64,000 nucleotides of DNA from Amycolatopsis pretoriensis (GTDB lineage: Bacteria; Actinomycetota; Actinomycetes; Mycobacteriales; Pseudonocardiaceae), in contig NZ_FNUJ01000008.1 of the NCBI RefSeq assembly GCF_900107925.1, positions 248,001 to 312,000 of the forward strand. The letters are read 5' to 3'. Shown here in pieces: positions 1 through 9,080 of the stretch. How positions within the stretch are numbered: position 1 is the stretch's first letter; the number at the start of each line of letters is the position of its first letter. A model generated the notes under the pieces. It did no database searches. It was not told where the DNA came from and saw only the letters and a program-made list of their open reading frames with translations. The position numbers and the translations under genes are program-made.

Positions 1-102
1 GCGCCGCGCGTCGGAAACCTTCGGTGAATTCCTCATCACCAGGGAGACCAGCGCGCGGGAAACTCCCGCCCGCGCGGCGACGTCCTCCATCGTCGGACGC
101 AT
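1..102 (-). CDS. LacI-family transcriptional regulator, N-terminal fragment (cut by window edge)
   Basis: Only the first 34 codons are in the window. They encode the LacI-type DNA-binding helix-turn-helix: the start MRPTMEDVAARAGVS is followed by RALVSLVM and a second helix ending in PKVSDARR. The ATG is preceded by a clear AGGGGAGG ribosome-binding site. The gene is divergent from the inositol operon, and a palindromic site lies between them, so it is the likely repressor of that operon. Ligand and full length cannot be judged. Confidence 0.85.
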   Translation of the reverse strand, partial: MRPTMEDVAARAGVSRALVSLVMRNSPKVSDARR

Positions 103-135
103 GCGGCACCTCCCCTGATCACCGGAAACTCGGCC

Positions 136-194
136 TTGACTTGCTGTGACGGACGCTACAAGATTAGAGCGCTCTAATCAATAGAGCGCTCCAA
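136..194 (+). promoter_or_regulatory. Promoter and LacI-type operator of the inositol operon
   Basis: A -35-like TTGACT (136-141) is followed after 17 nt by a -10-like CAAGAT (159-164). A perfect 18-bp palindrome, GATTAGAGCGCTCTAATC (162-179), overlaps the -10, as expected for a LacI-family operator that blocks RNA polymerase. A second, imperfect half-copy (AGAGCGCTCC, 183-192) follows directly. Binding by the adjacent LacI-type protein is inferred from position and symmetry. Confidence 0.6.
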
Positions 195-214
195 CGGACC
201 AACGGAGGCCCCTT

Positions 215-1093
215 GTGACAGCGACGATCCGCGTGGCCGCCGCCCCGATCTCCTGGGGCGTCTGCGAAGTCCCGGGCTGGGGCCGGGTGCTGGACGCGGC
301 AACCGTCCTCGGCGAGATGGCGGCCCTCGGCGTCCAGGCGACGGAGCTGGGCCCGCCCGGGTACCTCCCGCGCGACCCGGCCGCGCTGCGGGAGCTGCTC
401 GGGCAGTACGGTCTGACGCTCGTCGGCGGCTTCCTCGCCGTCGTCCTCCACGAAAACCAGGACAACGCGCTCAAGGAAGCCGAAGAGTCGGCCGCGCTGT
501 TCGCCGCGTGCGGGGGTGACGTCCTCGTGCTCGCCGCCGCGACCGGCCTCGACGGCTACGACGACCGCCCGAAGCTCACCGACGCCGAATGGGCGACGCT
601 CGTCGACACGGCCGGCAAGATCCGCGGCATCGCCGCCGCCCACGGCCTGCGCACCGTGCTGCACCCGCACGTCGGGACGCACGTGGAGCAGCGGGCCGAG
701 GTCGAGCGGTTCCTCGCCGACTCCGATCTCGGCTTGTGCCTCGACACCGGGCACCTGATGATCGGCGGGACGGATCCGGTCGAGCTGGCGCAGCGGTATC
801 CCGAACGGGTGGGGCACGTGCATCTGAAGGACGTCCGAGAAGACCTGGCGGCCGAGGTCCGCGCGGGCCGGCTCGGCTACACCGACGCGGTCGGGCGGGG
901 CATCTACACCCCGCTCGGCGAGGGCGACGTGGACGTGGCGGCGATGGTGCGCTCCGTCCAGGCGGCGGGTTACGACGGCTGGTATGTCCTCGAACAGGAC
1001 ACCGCACTCGGCGCGGAGAGCCCCGACGACCTGCCCCGGCGGGACACCGAGCGCAGCCTGGCCCACCTCGCGAAGATCATCGACTCCCACTGA
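215..1093 (+). CDS. iolE: Inosose-dehydratase-like sugar isomerase/epimerase (IolE family)
   Basis: A 292-residue xylose-isomerase-like TIM barrel. The N-terminal PISWGVCEVPGWG (about 11-23) is typical of IolE-type proteins. Candidate metal and catalytic residues are seen in HPHVGTHVE (about 150-158), LDTGH (176-180), HVHLKD (201-206) and VLEQD (258-262). IolE dehydrates 2-keto-myo-inositol to the trihydroxycyclohexane-dione used by IolD. The GTG start has GGAGG 6 nt upstream. It opens an operon with an ABC importer and iolC, iolB and iolD, which supports the role. A related sugar epimerase activity cannot be excluded from sequence alone. Confidence 0.78.
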   Translation: MTATIRVAAAPISWGVCEVPGWGRVLDAATVLGEMAALGVQATELGPPGYLPRDPAALRELLGQYGLTLVGGFLAVVLHENQDNALKEAEESAALFAACGGDVLVLAAATGLDGYDDRPKLTDAEWATLVDTAGKIRGIAAAHGLRTVLHPHVGTHVEQRAEVERFLADSDLGLCLDTGHLMIGGTDPVELAQRYPERVGHVHLKDVREDLAAEVRAGRLGYTDAVGRGIYTPLGEGDVDVAAMVRSVQAAGYDGWYVLEQDTALGAESPDDLPRRDTERSLAHLAKIIDSH

Positions 1094-1116
1094 TCCCTGG
1101 TCCCGAAGGAGTGACT

Positions 1117-2112
1117 GTGTTCTCAATCAAGAAGCTGGCCGGTGTGGCGGCGATCGCCGCCGCCGGGCTGGTCCTGTCCGCCTGCAGCGGCCCGAGCGCC
1201 GACAACTCGTCGAGCGGCAGCCCGAGCTCCCAGGCCGCCGCGCCGAGCACCGGCGGGCCGCTGAAGGTCGCCGTCGTCACGCACGGCAGCGCCGGCGACG
1301 CCTTCTGGAACGTCGTCAAGAACGGCGCCGAGCAGGCGGGCAAGGACCTGAACGTCGGCGTCGACTACTACTCCGACGGTGACCCGGGCAACCAGGCCAA
1401 GCTGATCGACAACGCGGTCGCGCAGAAGGTCGGCGGCCTGGTCGTCTCGATGGCGAACCCGCAGGCCCTGCAGACGTCGATCCAGAACGCGGTCAAGGCC
1501 GGCATCCCGGTCGTCACCATCAACTCCGGCGAGGACTCCAGCGCGCAGTTCGGCGCGATCGCGCACGTCGGGCAGAGCGAGGGCCTCGCGGGCCAGGGCG
1601 CGGGCCAGCGGCTGAAGGCGGCCGGCAAGACGAAGCTGCTGTGCGTCATCCACGAGGCCGGCAACATCGGCCAGAACCAGCGGTGCGACGGCGCGAAGCA
1701 GAGCTTCGGCAACGTCACCACGCTGCAGGTCGACATCTCCAACCCGACCGACGCCCAGGCCCGGATCCGCGGCGCGCTGCAGTCCGACCCGTCGATCGAC
1801 GCCGTGCTGGCACTGAACTCGCAGGTCGCGGCCCGCGCGGTCGACGCCGCCAAGGAGGCGAGCTCGAAGGCGCAGGTGGCGACGTTCGACCTCAACGCCG
1901 ACGTCGTCGCGGCCATCAAGGCGGGCACGATCCTCTTCGCCGTCGACCAGCAGCAGTACGAGCAGGGCTACCTGCCGATCGTGTTCCTCAAGCTGTACAA
2001 GGAAAACGGCAACACCATCGGCGGCGGCCACCCCGTCCAGACCGGCCCCGGGTTCGTCGACAAGACCAACATCGACACCATCGCCCCGTACGCGCAGCGC
2101 GGTACTCGCTGA
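1117..2112 (+). CDS. Sugar/inositol ABC transporter substrate-binding lipoprotein (RbsB type)
   Basis: A 331-residue periplasmic-binding-protein-like lipoprotein. The signal peptide ends in the lipobox LVLSAC (Cys at about 23), followed by a Ser/Ala/Pro-rich linker and a type I sugar-binding fold starting near LKVAVVTHGSAGDAFW. The second GTG (1117) was chosen because GAAGGA sits 6 nt before it, whereas the in-frame GTG at 1111 abuts the site. The stop overlaps the permease start (TGATG). The operon context suggests myo-inositol or a derivative as ligand. The ligand is inferred. Confidence 0.85.
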   Translation: MFSIKKLAGVAAIAAAGLVLSACSGPSADNSSSGSPSSQAAAPSTGGPLKVAVVTHGSAGDAFWNVVKNGAEQAGKDLNVGVDYYSDGDPGNQAKLIDNAVAQKVGGLVVSMANPQALQTSIQNAVKAGIPVVTINSGEDSSAQFGAIAHVGQSEGLAGQGAGQRLKAAGKTKLLCVIHEAGNIGQNQRCDGAKQSFGNVTTLQVDISNPTDAQARIRGALQSDPSIDAVLALNSQVAARAVDAAKEASSKAQVATFDLNADVVAAIKAGTILFAVDQQQYEQGYLPIVFLKLYKENGNTIGGGHPVQTGPGFVDKTNIDTIAPYAQRGTR

Positions 2113-3155
2113 TGACCGCAGCCATCCAGGCACAGCCCGACGAGCGCGTCGCCAAGAAGAGCCTGACCGACCGCCTGGTCGTCCGGCCCGAGATCGGCGC
2201 GCTGCTGGGCGCCGTCCTCGTGTTCGTGTTCTTCTCCGTCGTCACCGGCCAGTTCCTCAGCCCGCTGGGCGTGGCGACCTGGCTCGACGACTCCTCGACC
2301 CTGGGCATCATGGCCGTCGTGGTCGCGCTGCTCATGGTCGGCGGCGAGTTCGACCTCTCGGCCGGCGTCATGACGGCGTCGACGTCGCTGGTCACCGCGA
2401 TCCTGGCGACGCAGGCAGGGTGGAACGTCTGGCTCGCGCTACTGGTTTCGCTGGCCTTCGCCCTCGGCGTCGGCGCGTTCAACGGCTGGCTGGTCATGAA
2501 GACCGGCCTGCCCAGCTTCATCGTCACGCTGGGGTCGTTCCTCGCCCTGCAGGGGCTCAACCTCGGCGTGACGCGCTGGGTGACCAACACCGTCCAGGTC
2601 TCGGGCATGCGCTCGACCAGCGGCTACGAGTCGGCGGGCGGGCTGTTCGCGTCCACCTTCGACATCGGTGGCACGGAGTTCCAGTCGTCGATCGTGTGGT
2701 GGATCGTCGTCACGGCGATCGCGGCGGTGCTGCTGGTGCGGACCCGGTTCGGCAACTGGATCTTCGCGGTCGGCGGGTCGCAGGTGTCGGCCCGCTCGGT
2801 CGGCGTGCCGGTGGTGCGCACGAAGATCCTGCTGTTCATGGGCACCGCGTTCGGCGCGTGGCTGGTCGGCTCGATCAACATCCTGCGGTTCGCGAGCGTG
2901 CAGGCCAACCAGGGCATCGGGCTGGAGTTCCAGTACATCATCGCGGCCGTGATCGGCGGCTGCCTGCTCACCGGCGGCTTCGGGTCGGCGGTGGGCGCGG
3001 CGATCGGCGCGCTGATCTTCGGCATGGCGCGCCAGGGCATCGTGTTCGCGCAGTGGAACAGCGACTGGTTCATGCTGTTCCTCGGCATCATGCTGCTGGC
3101 CGCGGTCCTGGTGAACAACGCCTTCCGGCGCCGCGCGGAAAGGGTACGCCGATGA
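2112..3155 (+). CDS. Sugar/inositol ABC transporter permease (RbsC/BPD_transp_2 type)
   Basis: A 347-residue integral membrane protein of the ribose/xylose permease family with about nine hydrophobic segments. It has the family pattern GGEFDLSAGVM near residue 75 and a Gly-rich C-terminal half (AVIGGCLLTGGFGSAVGAAIG). It forms the channel of the importer with the upstream binding protein and downstream ATPase. Its ATG overlaps the previous stop, and its own TGA overlaps the next ATG, so the three transporter genes are translationally coupled. Confidence 0.87.
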   Translation: MTAAIQAQPDERVAKKSLTDRLVVRPEIGALLGAVLVFVFFSVVTGQFLSPLGVATWLDDSSTLGIMAVVVALLMVGGEFDLSAGVMTASTSLVTAILATQAGWNVWLALLVSLAFALGVGAFNGWLVMKTGLPSFIVTLGSFLALQGLNLGVTRWVTNTVQVSGMRSTSGYESAGGLFASTFDIGGTEFQSSIVWWIVVTAIAAVLLVRTRFGNWIFAVGGSQVSARSVGVPVVRTKILLFMGTAFGAWLVGSINILRFASVQANQGIGLEFQYIIAAVIGGCLLTGGFGSAVGAAIGALIFGMARQGIVFAQWNSDWFMLFLGIMLLAAVLVNNAFRRRAERVRR

Positions 3156-3931
3156 GCTTGCTGGAAGTCAAGGACATCGGGAAGACCTACGGCAGCGTGA
3201 TCGCGCTGCGCGATGTGTCCACTGTGGTCAACGCGGGCGAGGTGACCTGCGTGCTCGGCGACAACGGCGCCGGGAAGTCCACGCTGATCAAGATCCTGGC
3301 CGGCGTGCACCAGCACGACCGCGGCGAGTTCCTCGTCGAGGGCGAGCCGGTCCGGTTCGCCTCCCCGCGCGAAGCCCTCGATCGCGGTATCGCGACCGTC
3401 TACCAGGACCTCGCGGTGGTGCCGTTGATGAGCGTCTGGCGGAACTTCTTCCTCGGTTCCGAGCCGACGACCGGGTTCGGCCCGTTCAAGTTCCTGGACC
3501 GGCGAAAAGGCCGCGAGACGACCAAGAAGGCGTTGTCCGACATGGGCATCGACCTGCGGGACGTCGAGCAGCCGGTCGGCACGCTCTCCGGCGGCGAACG
3601 CCAGTGCGTCGCGATCGCGCGGGCGGTGTACTTCGGCGCGAAGGTGCTGATCCTCGACGAACCGACCGCGGCCCTCGGGGTCAAGCAGGCCGGCGTCGTG
3701 CTCAAGTACGTCGCGCAGGCGCGGGACCGCGGGCTCGGCGTCGTGCTGATCACGCACAACCCGCACCACGCCTTCCCCGTCGCCGACCGGTTCCTGCTGC
3801 TCAAGCGGGGTGCGCCACTCGGGTCGTACGAGAAGAAGGACATCGACATCAACGAACTGACCCGGCAGATGGCGGGCGGTGCGGAACTGGAAGCCCTCGA
3901 GCACGAGCTGCGGCAGGTGGAGAAGGCGTGA
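3152..3931 (+). CDS. Sugar/inositol ABC transporter ATP-binding protein, single NBD
   Basis: A 259-residue nucleotide-binding subunit with Walker A GDNGAGKST (about 35-43), signature LSGGERQ, Walker B VLILDEPT and a switch His in LITHNPHHA. It carries one ATPase domain, not the tandem pair of RbsA-type proteins, so two copies presumably assemble on the permease. It lies between the permease and iolC with 4-nt overlaps on both sides, consistent with one polycistronic inositol uptake and breakdown operon. Confidence 0.88.
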   Translation: MSLLEVKDIGKTYGSVIALRDVSTVVNAGEVTCVLGDNGAGKSTLIKILAGVHQHDRGEFLVEGEPVRFASPREALDRGIATVYQDLAVVPLMSVWRNFFLGSEPTTGFGPFKFLDRRKGRETTKKALSDMGIDLRDVEQPVGTLSGGERQCVAIARAVYFGAKVLILDEPTAALGVKQAGVVLKYVAQARDRGLGVVLITHNPHHAFPVADRFLLLKRGAPLGSYEKKDIDINELTRQMAGGAELEALEHELRQVEKA

Positions 3932-4869
3932 GTCTCGAAGCGCTGACGATCGGCCGGGTGGGCGTCGACCTCTACCCGGAGCAGAGCGGTGTCCCGTTGG
4001 CCGAGGTCAGCACGTTCGCCAAGTCGCTCGGCGGGACCGCGACCAACGTCGCGGTCGCCGGCGCGCGGCTCGGCCGGCGCACGGCGGTGCTGACCAAGGT
4101 CGGGCCGGACGGCTTCGGCGACTACGTCCGGCAGGCTCTGGAAGGGTTCGGGGTGTCCCCGGCGCACGTGGGCACCTCCGGAGATCTGCAGACGCCGGTG
4201 GTGTTCTGCGAGCTGAACCCGCCCGCGGACCCGCCGTTGCTGTTCTACCGCTCCCCCATCGCCCCCGACCTCACGCTCACCGACGACGACGTGCCCTGGG
4301 ACGTCGTGGAATCGGTGCCGTTGTTGTGGGTCACCGGCACGGGCGTCTCCGCCGAGCCCGCGCGAACGACCCAGCGGAAGATCCTCGAAGCGCGGGGACG
4401 TCGTGAGCACACCGTCCTGGACCTCGACTACCGGCCGATGTTCTGGCCTGACGTCGCAAGCGCGCGGGAGGAGATCGGCGGGATGCTCGACCACGTCACG
4501 GTCGCGGTCGGCAACCGGGCCGAGGTCGAAGTCGCCGTCGGCACGGCGGATCCCGACACCGCCGCCGACCGCTTGCTCGCACGCGGAGTGCGGCTGGCCG
4601 TCATCAAGAAGGGCGCCGAGGGCGTGCTCGTCGCGACGCCGGAGGGACGCTCGACCGTGCCACCGCAACGCGTCGAGGTCGTCTGCGGGCTCGGCGCGGG
4701 CGACGGCTTCGGCGGGGCATTGATCCACGGCCTGCTGTCGGGCTGGGACCCGGTGCGGATCGCCGAGTACGCGAACGCCGCGGGCGCGCTGGTCGCGTCC
4801 CGGCTGGCCTGCGCCGACGCGATGCCGGCCGCCGGGGAGATCGAGGAACTGCTGGAGGGCGCGAAGTGA
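3928..4869 (+). CDS. iolC: 5-dehydro-2-deoxygluconokinase (PfkB family)
   Basis: A 313-residue ribokinase/PfkB kinase. The N-terminal sugar-binding motif is in SLGGTATNVAVAGARLGRR (about 35-53), and the C-terminal ATP/catalytic motif GLGAGDGFGGALIHGL carries the usual catalytic Asp. IolC phosphorylates 5-dehydro-2-deoxygluconate in inositol catabolism. The GTG start overlaps the ATPase stop by 4 nt and the stop overlaps iolB. Placement next to iolB and iolD makes the IolC assignment much stronger than generic sugar kinase. Confidence 0.85.
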   Translation: MSLEALTIGRVGVDLYPEQSGVPLAEVSTFAKSLGGTATNVAVAGARLGRRTAVLTKVGPDGFGDYVRQALEGFGVSPAHVGTSGDLQTPVVFCELNPPADPPLLFYRSPIAPDLTLTDDDVPWDVVESVPLLWVTGTGVSAEPARTTQRKILEARGRREHTVLDLDYRPMFWPDVASAREEIGGMLDHVTVAVGNRAEVEVAVGTADPDTAADRLLARGVRLAVIKKGAEGVLVATPEGRSTVPPQRVEVVCGLGAGDGFGGALIHGLLSGWDPVRIAEYANAAGALVASRLACADAMPAAGEIEELLEGAK

Positions 4870-5756
4870 GCAAGCTGCACCGTCCACTCGGGACGCTGTC
4901 CGACGACGCCGACCCGGTCCGGCTCACCCCGGACAGCGCAGGCTGGACCTACACCGGGCTGCGGGTGCTTTCCCTGGCACCCGGCGCGGTCCGGGTCCTG
5001 CACACCGGCGAGTTCGAAGCGTTCGTGCTGCCCTTGGCCGGGTCGGCGACCGTCCGGGTCGACGGGCAGGTCTTCGAACTACGCGGCCGCGAGTCGGTCT
5101 TCTCGCGCGTGACGGACTTCGCCTACGTGCCACGCGACGCCGAAGTCGAGTTGTCGACAACGGGCGGTCTCGAAGTCGCGCTGCCGATGGCGCGCTGCAC
5201 CCGCCGCCTCGAGGCGAAGTACGGACCCGCCGAAGGCGTTCCGGTCGAGGTGCGCGGCGCCGGGCAGGCGACGCGGCAGGTGACCAATTTCGGCGTCCCC
5301 GGCGTGTGGGACCACGCGGACAAGCTCAACGCGTGCGAGCTGATCACGCCGGGCGGGAACTGGTCGTCGTACCCGCCGCACAAGCACGACGAAGCGACCG
5401 AATGCGAGGTCGTCAACGAGGAGATCTACTACTTCCGCATCGCCGGCCGCGACGGCGTGACCCCGTCCCGCGAAGGCTTCGGCCTGCACCGGACGTACAC
5501 CGCCGACGGCGACCTCGACGAGGACGTGGCCGTGCGCGACCACGACGTCTTTCTCATCCCGCGCGGCTACCACGGGCCGTGCGTGGCCGCGCCGGGGTAC
5601 CCGATGTACTACCTGAACGTCCTGGCCGGGCCGGCCGGCGAGCGCTCGATGGCGTTCTGCGACGACCCCGCGCACGGCTGGATCCGCGACACGTGGGAGT
5701 CGCAGGACCTCGACCCGCGCTGCCCGGTGACGAGCCACGAAGGGATCGTGCCGTGA
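4866..5756 (+). CDS. iolB: 5-deoxy-glucuronate isomerase
   Basis: A 296-residue bicupin of normal IolB length. The metal-binding region shows WSSYPPHKHDEATECEV (about 160-176), with His and Glu ligands, followed by EIYYFRI. IolB converts 5-deoxyglucuronate to 5-dehydro-2-deoxygluconate, the substrate of the preceding kinase. The ATG overlaps the iolC stop and the TGA overlaps the GTG of iolD. The family match is clear. Confidence 0.92.
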   Translation: MSKLHRPLGTLSDDADPVRLTPDSAGWTYTGLRVLSLAPGAVRVLHTGEFEAFVLPLAGSATVRVDGQVFELRGRESVFSRVTDFAYVPRDAEVELSTTGGLEVALPMARCTRRLEAKYGPAEGVPVEVRGAGQATRQVTNFGVPGVWDHADKLNACELITPGGNWSSYPPHKHDEATECEVVNEEIYYFRIAGRDGVTPSREGFGLHRTYTADGDLDEDVAVRDHDVFLIPRGYHGPCVAAPGYPMYYLNVLAGPAGERSMAFCDDPAHGWIRDTWESQDLDPRCPVTSHEGIVP

Positions 5757-7588
5757 AGCTGACGACGGCCCAGGCGCTGGTCCGCTGGATCCTGGCGCAG
5801 CGCTCGGAAACCCTGGACGGGCGCGAGGTTCCGCTCTTCCCCGGCGTCTTCGCGATCTTCGGGCACGGCAACGTCCTGGGGCTCGGGACCGCGCTGGAAG
5901 AGCACCGCGGCGAGATCCCGGTGTGGCGCGGGCACACCGAGCAGGGCATGGCCCTGGCGGCGGTCGGCTACGCGAAGGCCACGCACCGGCGGCAGGTCGG
6001 CGTCGTGACGTCGTCGATCGGGCCGGGCGCGCTGAACATGGTCACCGCGGCCGGCGTCGCGCACGCGAACCGGCTGCCGGTGCTCCTGCTGCCGGGCGAC
6101 ACGTTCACCAGCCGCGCGCCGGACCCGGTGCTGCAGCAGATCGAGCCCTTCGGCGACGCGACCGCGACGGTCAACGACGCCTTCCGCGCGGTCTCGCGCT
6201 ACTTCGACCGGATCACCCGGCCCGAGCAGCTGATCTCGACGTTGCCGCAGGTCGCGCGGGTGCTCACGGACCCGGCGGACAGTGGGCCGGTGGTACTCGC
6301 ACTGCCCCAGGACGTCCAGGCGGAGACGTACGACTTCCCGGACGCGCTGTTCGCCCCCGTGACGCACCGGCCGCTGCGCCCGCGTCCCGACCGCCGTCAG
6401 GTCACCGAGGCGGCCGGGGTGCTGCGTTCGTCGAAGCGGCCGTTGCTGGTGCTCGGCGGCGGCGTCCGGTACTCCGGCGCCGGGCAGCGCGCCCTCGATT
6501 TCGCCGAGCGGCACGGGATTCCGCTCGTCGAGACGACCGCGGGCCGCACCCTGGTGTCCCACGACCACCCGCTGCACGCGGGGCCACTGGGCATCACCGG
6601 CTCGTCGTCGGCGAACGCCGTCGCGGCTTCGGCCGACGTCGTGCTGGCGGTCGGGACGCGGCTGCAGGACTTCACCACGGCGTCCTGGACGGTGTTCTCC
6701 CCCGACGTCCGCCTGGTCACGCTCAACGCGGCCCGGTTCGACGCGGTCAAGCACGGCGCGCTGTCCGTGGTGGCCGACGCCGACGCGGGCCTGACGGACT
6801 TGGCCGCCCAGCTGGAGAGCTGGCGGGTGGACCCGGCGTGGACCTCACGGGCTGCCGACGAACGGGCGTCTTGGGACGCGCACATCGACTCCCTGCGCTC
6901 GGCCACTTCGGAGCTTCCGTCCTACGCCCAGGTCGTCGGGGTCGTGAACGACCTGTCGGCGGCGGACGACTACGTCATGACGGCGTCCGGCGGCCTGCCG
7001 GGCGAGCTGATCGGCGGTTGGCGCGGTTCGGGTTCGCTCTCGATGGACGTCGAGTACGGGTTTTCGTGCATGGGTTATGAGGTGTCCGGTGCGTGGGGCG
7101 CGGCGATCGCGTGGCCGGGTCTGGTCACGACGCTGCTCGGCGACGGCTCGTACCTGATGCTGAACTCGGAGCTGTTCTCGGCGGCCTTCGCGGGTCACCC
7201 GTTCGTCGCGGTCGTCTGCGACAACGACGGTTACGCGGTCATCGCGCGGCTTCAAGAGGGGCAAGGCGGGAAGCCATTCAACAACTTCTACGCCGACTGC
7301 ACGACTTCGCACGCTTCACCACCACGAGTCGACTTCGCGCGGCACGCGGAGTCACTGGGTTGCCTGGTCTTCGAGGCGTCCACAGTGGACTCCCTGCGGA
7401 CTGCGTACGCGTCGGCGCGCGAAGCCGCCGTGGCCGAACGACGGCCGGCCGTGGTCGTGGTGAAGACGCAGCCGTCGACGTGGACCGAAGCCGGCGCGTG
7501 GTGGGAGGTCGGCGTACCCGAGCACCTCGCGGGCCGCGACGAGTACGAGCGGGCAAAGCCGGATCAGGTGCGCTACCTCAATTCCTGA
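5753..7588 (+). CDS. iolD: 3D-(3,5/4)-trihydroxycyclohexane-1,2-dione hydrolase (ThDP enzyme)
   Basis: A 611-residue thiamine-diphosphate enzyme. The N-terminal Pyr domain has FGHGNVLGLG and the catalytic-Glu region GHTEQGMAL. A central domain follows, and the C-terminal PP domain has the Mg/ThDP motif beginning GDGSYLM and ending near CDNDGYAV. It opens the cyclohexane ring to 5-deoxyglucuronate, the substrate of IolB. The GTG start overlaps iolB by 4 nt. The inositol dehydrogenase (iolG) and methylmalonate-semialdehyde dehydrogenase (iolA) needed to complete the pathway are not in the window. Confidence 0.92.
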   Translation: MKLTTAQALVRWILAQRSETLDGREVPLFPGVFAIFGHGNVLGLGTALEEHRGEIPVWRGHTEQGMALAAVGYAKATHRRQVGVVTSSIGPGALNMVTAAGVAHANRLPVLLLPGDTFTSRAPDPVLQQIEPFGDATATVNDAFRAVSRYFDRITRPEQLISTLPQVARVLTDPADSGPVVLALPQDVQAETYDFPDALFAPVTHRPLRPRPDRRQVTEAAGVLRSSKRPLLVLGGGVRYSGAGQRALDFAERHGIPLVETTAGRTLVSHDHPLHAGPLGITGSSSANAVAASADVVLAVGTRLQDFTTASWTVFSPDVRLVTLNAARFDAVKHGALSVVADADAGLTDLAAQLESWRVDPAWTSRAADERASWDAHIDSLRSATSELPSYAQVVGVVNDLSAADDYVMTASGGLPGELIGGWRGSGSLSMDVEYGFSCMGYEVSGAWGAAIAWPGLVTTLLGDGSYLMLNSELFSAAFAGHPFVAVVCDNDGYAVIARLQEGQGGKPFNNFYADCTTSHASPPRVDFARHAESLGCLVFEASTVDSLRTAYASAREAAVAERRPAVVVVKTQPSTWTEAGAWWEVGVPEHLAGRDEYERAKPDQVRYLNS

Positions 7589-7597
7589 CCCCGGCCG

Positions 7598-7616
7598 CGG
7601 GGGCGCCCCCCGTTTT
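7598..7616 (+). terminator. Intrinsic terminator of the inositol operon
   Basis: The hairpin CGGGGG-CGC-CCCCCG is followed by TTTT, 9 nt after the iolD stop. It lies between two converging genes and may also serve the P450 gene from the other side, where the complementary A-run is less useful. Confidence 0.7.
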
Positions 7617-7621
7617 CCACT

Positions 7622-9001
7622 TTACCGGACGGCACCGACATTTTCGGCCGCCCGGTCACGCACCCGAGGCCGCAGCGTGAACCCGCTCGGCTTGAGCGTC
7701 AACGACTCGACGATCTTCAGCTCGTAGGCCGGATCGACCTCGAAGTCATAGCGCTGCAACACCATCCCCAGCGCCAGCACGGCTTCGTGCAGCGCGAACT
7801 GGCGGCCGATGCAGGCGCGCTCGCCCGTCCCGAACGGCTTGTACGCCTGCGCCGGCCGCTTCTTCGCCGCGGCGGGCTCGAAGCGGTCCGGGTCGAACCG
7901 CTCGGGGTCCGGCCACGCCGAAGGATCGCGGTGCACCAGCGGCAGCGGCACGATCACCCAGTCGCCCTTGCGCATCCGGTACTTCCCGCCGAGCACGACG
8001 TCTTCGCTTGCTTCGCGCGAGTAACCGGGCGCGGTCGGCCAGAGCCGCATAGCCTCGTCGAGGCAGCGACGCACGTAACGCAGCTTCGCGACGTCCGAAA
8101 ACGCCGGCTCGCGGTCGCCCCACACCGCGTCGACCTCCGCCCGCGCCTTCGCCAGCAACTCCGGGTGGCGCGTCAGGTAGTACAACGCGAACGACAGCGC
8201 GCCGGACGTCGTCTCGTGGCCCGCGACGACGAACGTGATGGCCTGGTTGCGGATGTTCACCGGGTCCAGGCGCTCCCCCGTCGCGGGGTGGCCTTCGGTG
8301 AGCATCAGGTCGAGGAGGTTCTCCGAGCCCTCGCGGGCTTCGATGACCTCGTCCACCAGGTCCGTCATCGTCGCGATGTCGGCCCGGTTCTGCTCGGGCG
8401 TCCCGGCGAACGCGCGTCGCACGAACGGGAGCTTGACGTTCTGCAGCTGCGCGTACCGCAGCGCGCGGATCATCGCCGTCACGAACGGGTGCGGCTCGGC
8501 GCGTTCGAACGAGCCGAACCGGTAGCCGAAGCCGGCGCGGCCGATCGTCTCCAGGGTCAGGCGGGTCATGTCGGCGGCGACGTCGACCGGGCCGTCCGCG
8601 GCGTCCCAGGCCGACGTCAGCTCGTGGGCGACTTCCAGCATCACCGGGTGGTAGCGGCGCATCGCCTCGGCGGAGAACGCCGGCTGCAGGATGTCGTGGG
8701 CCAGCCGCCAGTTCGGCTCGTGCGTGTGGGCGGTGAACAGCCCGTCACCGGCGACCGCGCGGAGGTTCTCGACGCCCATGCCGACGTGCTTGCCGAACTT
8801 CTTCTCGTCGTTCAGCTCGGTGACCAGGTCGACGCCGCCGACGAAGACGATCTCGAAGCCGAAGATCTTGCGGGTGAAGATGGGGCCCAGCCGCTCGCCG
8901 ATGCGCAGCGTGTCCTGCAGCGGCGTGCGCGGGTTGGCGCCGATCAGGTCGCCGATCACCGGCAGGCGGCCCGGCCGGTGCGGAATCCCGGTGGTGTCCA
9001 C
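7622..9001 (-). CDS. Cytochrome P450, CYP102-like heme domain without reductase
   Basis: About 459 residues. It has an I-helix AGHETTS, K-helix ExxR (EAMR), and heme-binding loop FGTGERACIGRQFALHEA with the Cys ligand. The loop and the N-terminal GIPHRPGRLPVIGD resemble the heme domain of fatty-acid hydroxylase P450 BM3 (CYP102A1). No fused flavin reductase follows, so it needs a separate redox partner. The inner GTG at 9001 is preferred because GAGGGG lies 6 nt upstream. The earlier GTG at 9040 would place the operator inside the coding sequence. Substrate is unknown; fatty acid hydroxylation is an inference from similarity. Confidence 0.82.
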   Translation of the reverse strand: MDTTGIPHRPGRLPVIGDLIGANPRTPLQDTLRIGERLGPIFTRKIFGFEIVFVGGVDLVTELNDEKKFGKHVGMGVENLRAVAGDGLFTAHTHEPNWRLAHDILQPAFSAEAMRRYHPVMLEVAHELTSAWDAADGPVDVAADMTRLTLETIGRAGFGYRFGSFERAEPHPFVTAMIRALRYAQLQNVKLPFVRRAFAGTPEQNRADIATMTDLVDEVIEAREGSENLLDLMLTEGHPATGERLDPVNIRNQAITFVVAGHETTSGALSFALYYLTRHPELLAKARAEVDAVWGDREPAFSDVAKLRYVRRCLDEAMRLWPTAPGYSREASEDVVLGGKYRMRKGDWVIVPLPLVHRDPSAWPDPERFDPDRFEPAAAKKRPAQAYKPFGTGERACIGRQFALHEAVLALGMVLQRYDFEVDPAYELKIVESLTLKPSGFTLRPRVRDRAAENVGAVR

Positions 9002-9010
9002 GGCAAGCCC

Positions 9011-9074
9011 CTCTATTGAACCCGTATCCAATAGGGTCACGATGCCGCGCTACTGAACCCGTGTCAAGTAAGCT
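9011..9074. promoter_or_regulatory. Paired TetR-type operators between P450 and tetR
   Basis: Two near-identical 20-bp sites lie 37 bp apart: TATTGAACCCGTATCCAATA (9014-9033) and TACTGAACCCGTGTCAAGTA (9051-9070). Each has palindromic ends around a shared core, TGAACCCGT. The first sits in the leader of the P450 gene. The second overlaps a TAAGCT -10-like box (9069-9074) placed 6 nt before the ATG of tetR. This suggests repression of both genes by the TetR protein. Confidence 0.65.
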
Positions 9075-9080
9075 CGGGGG

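Noticed and set aside
9002..9040. Longer P450 start at the GTG at 9040
   Set aside because: It would encode the operator sequence as protein and lacks an SD, while the inner GTG has GAGGGG at proper spacing.
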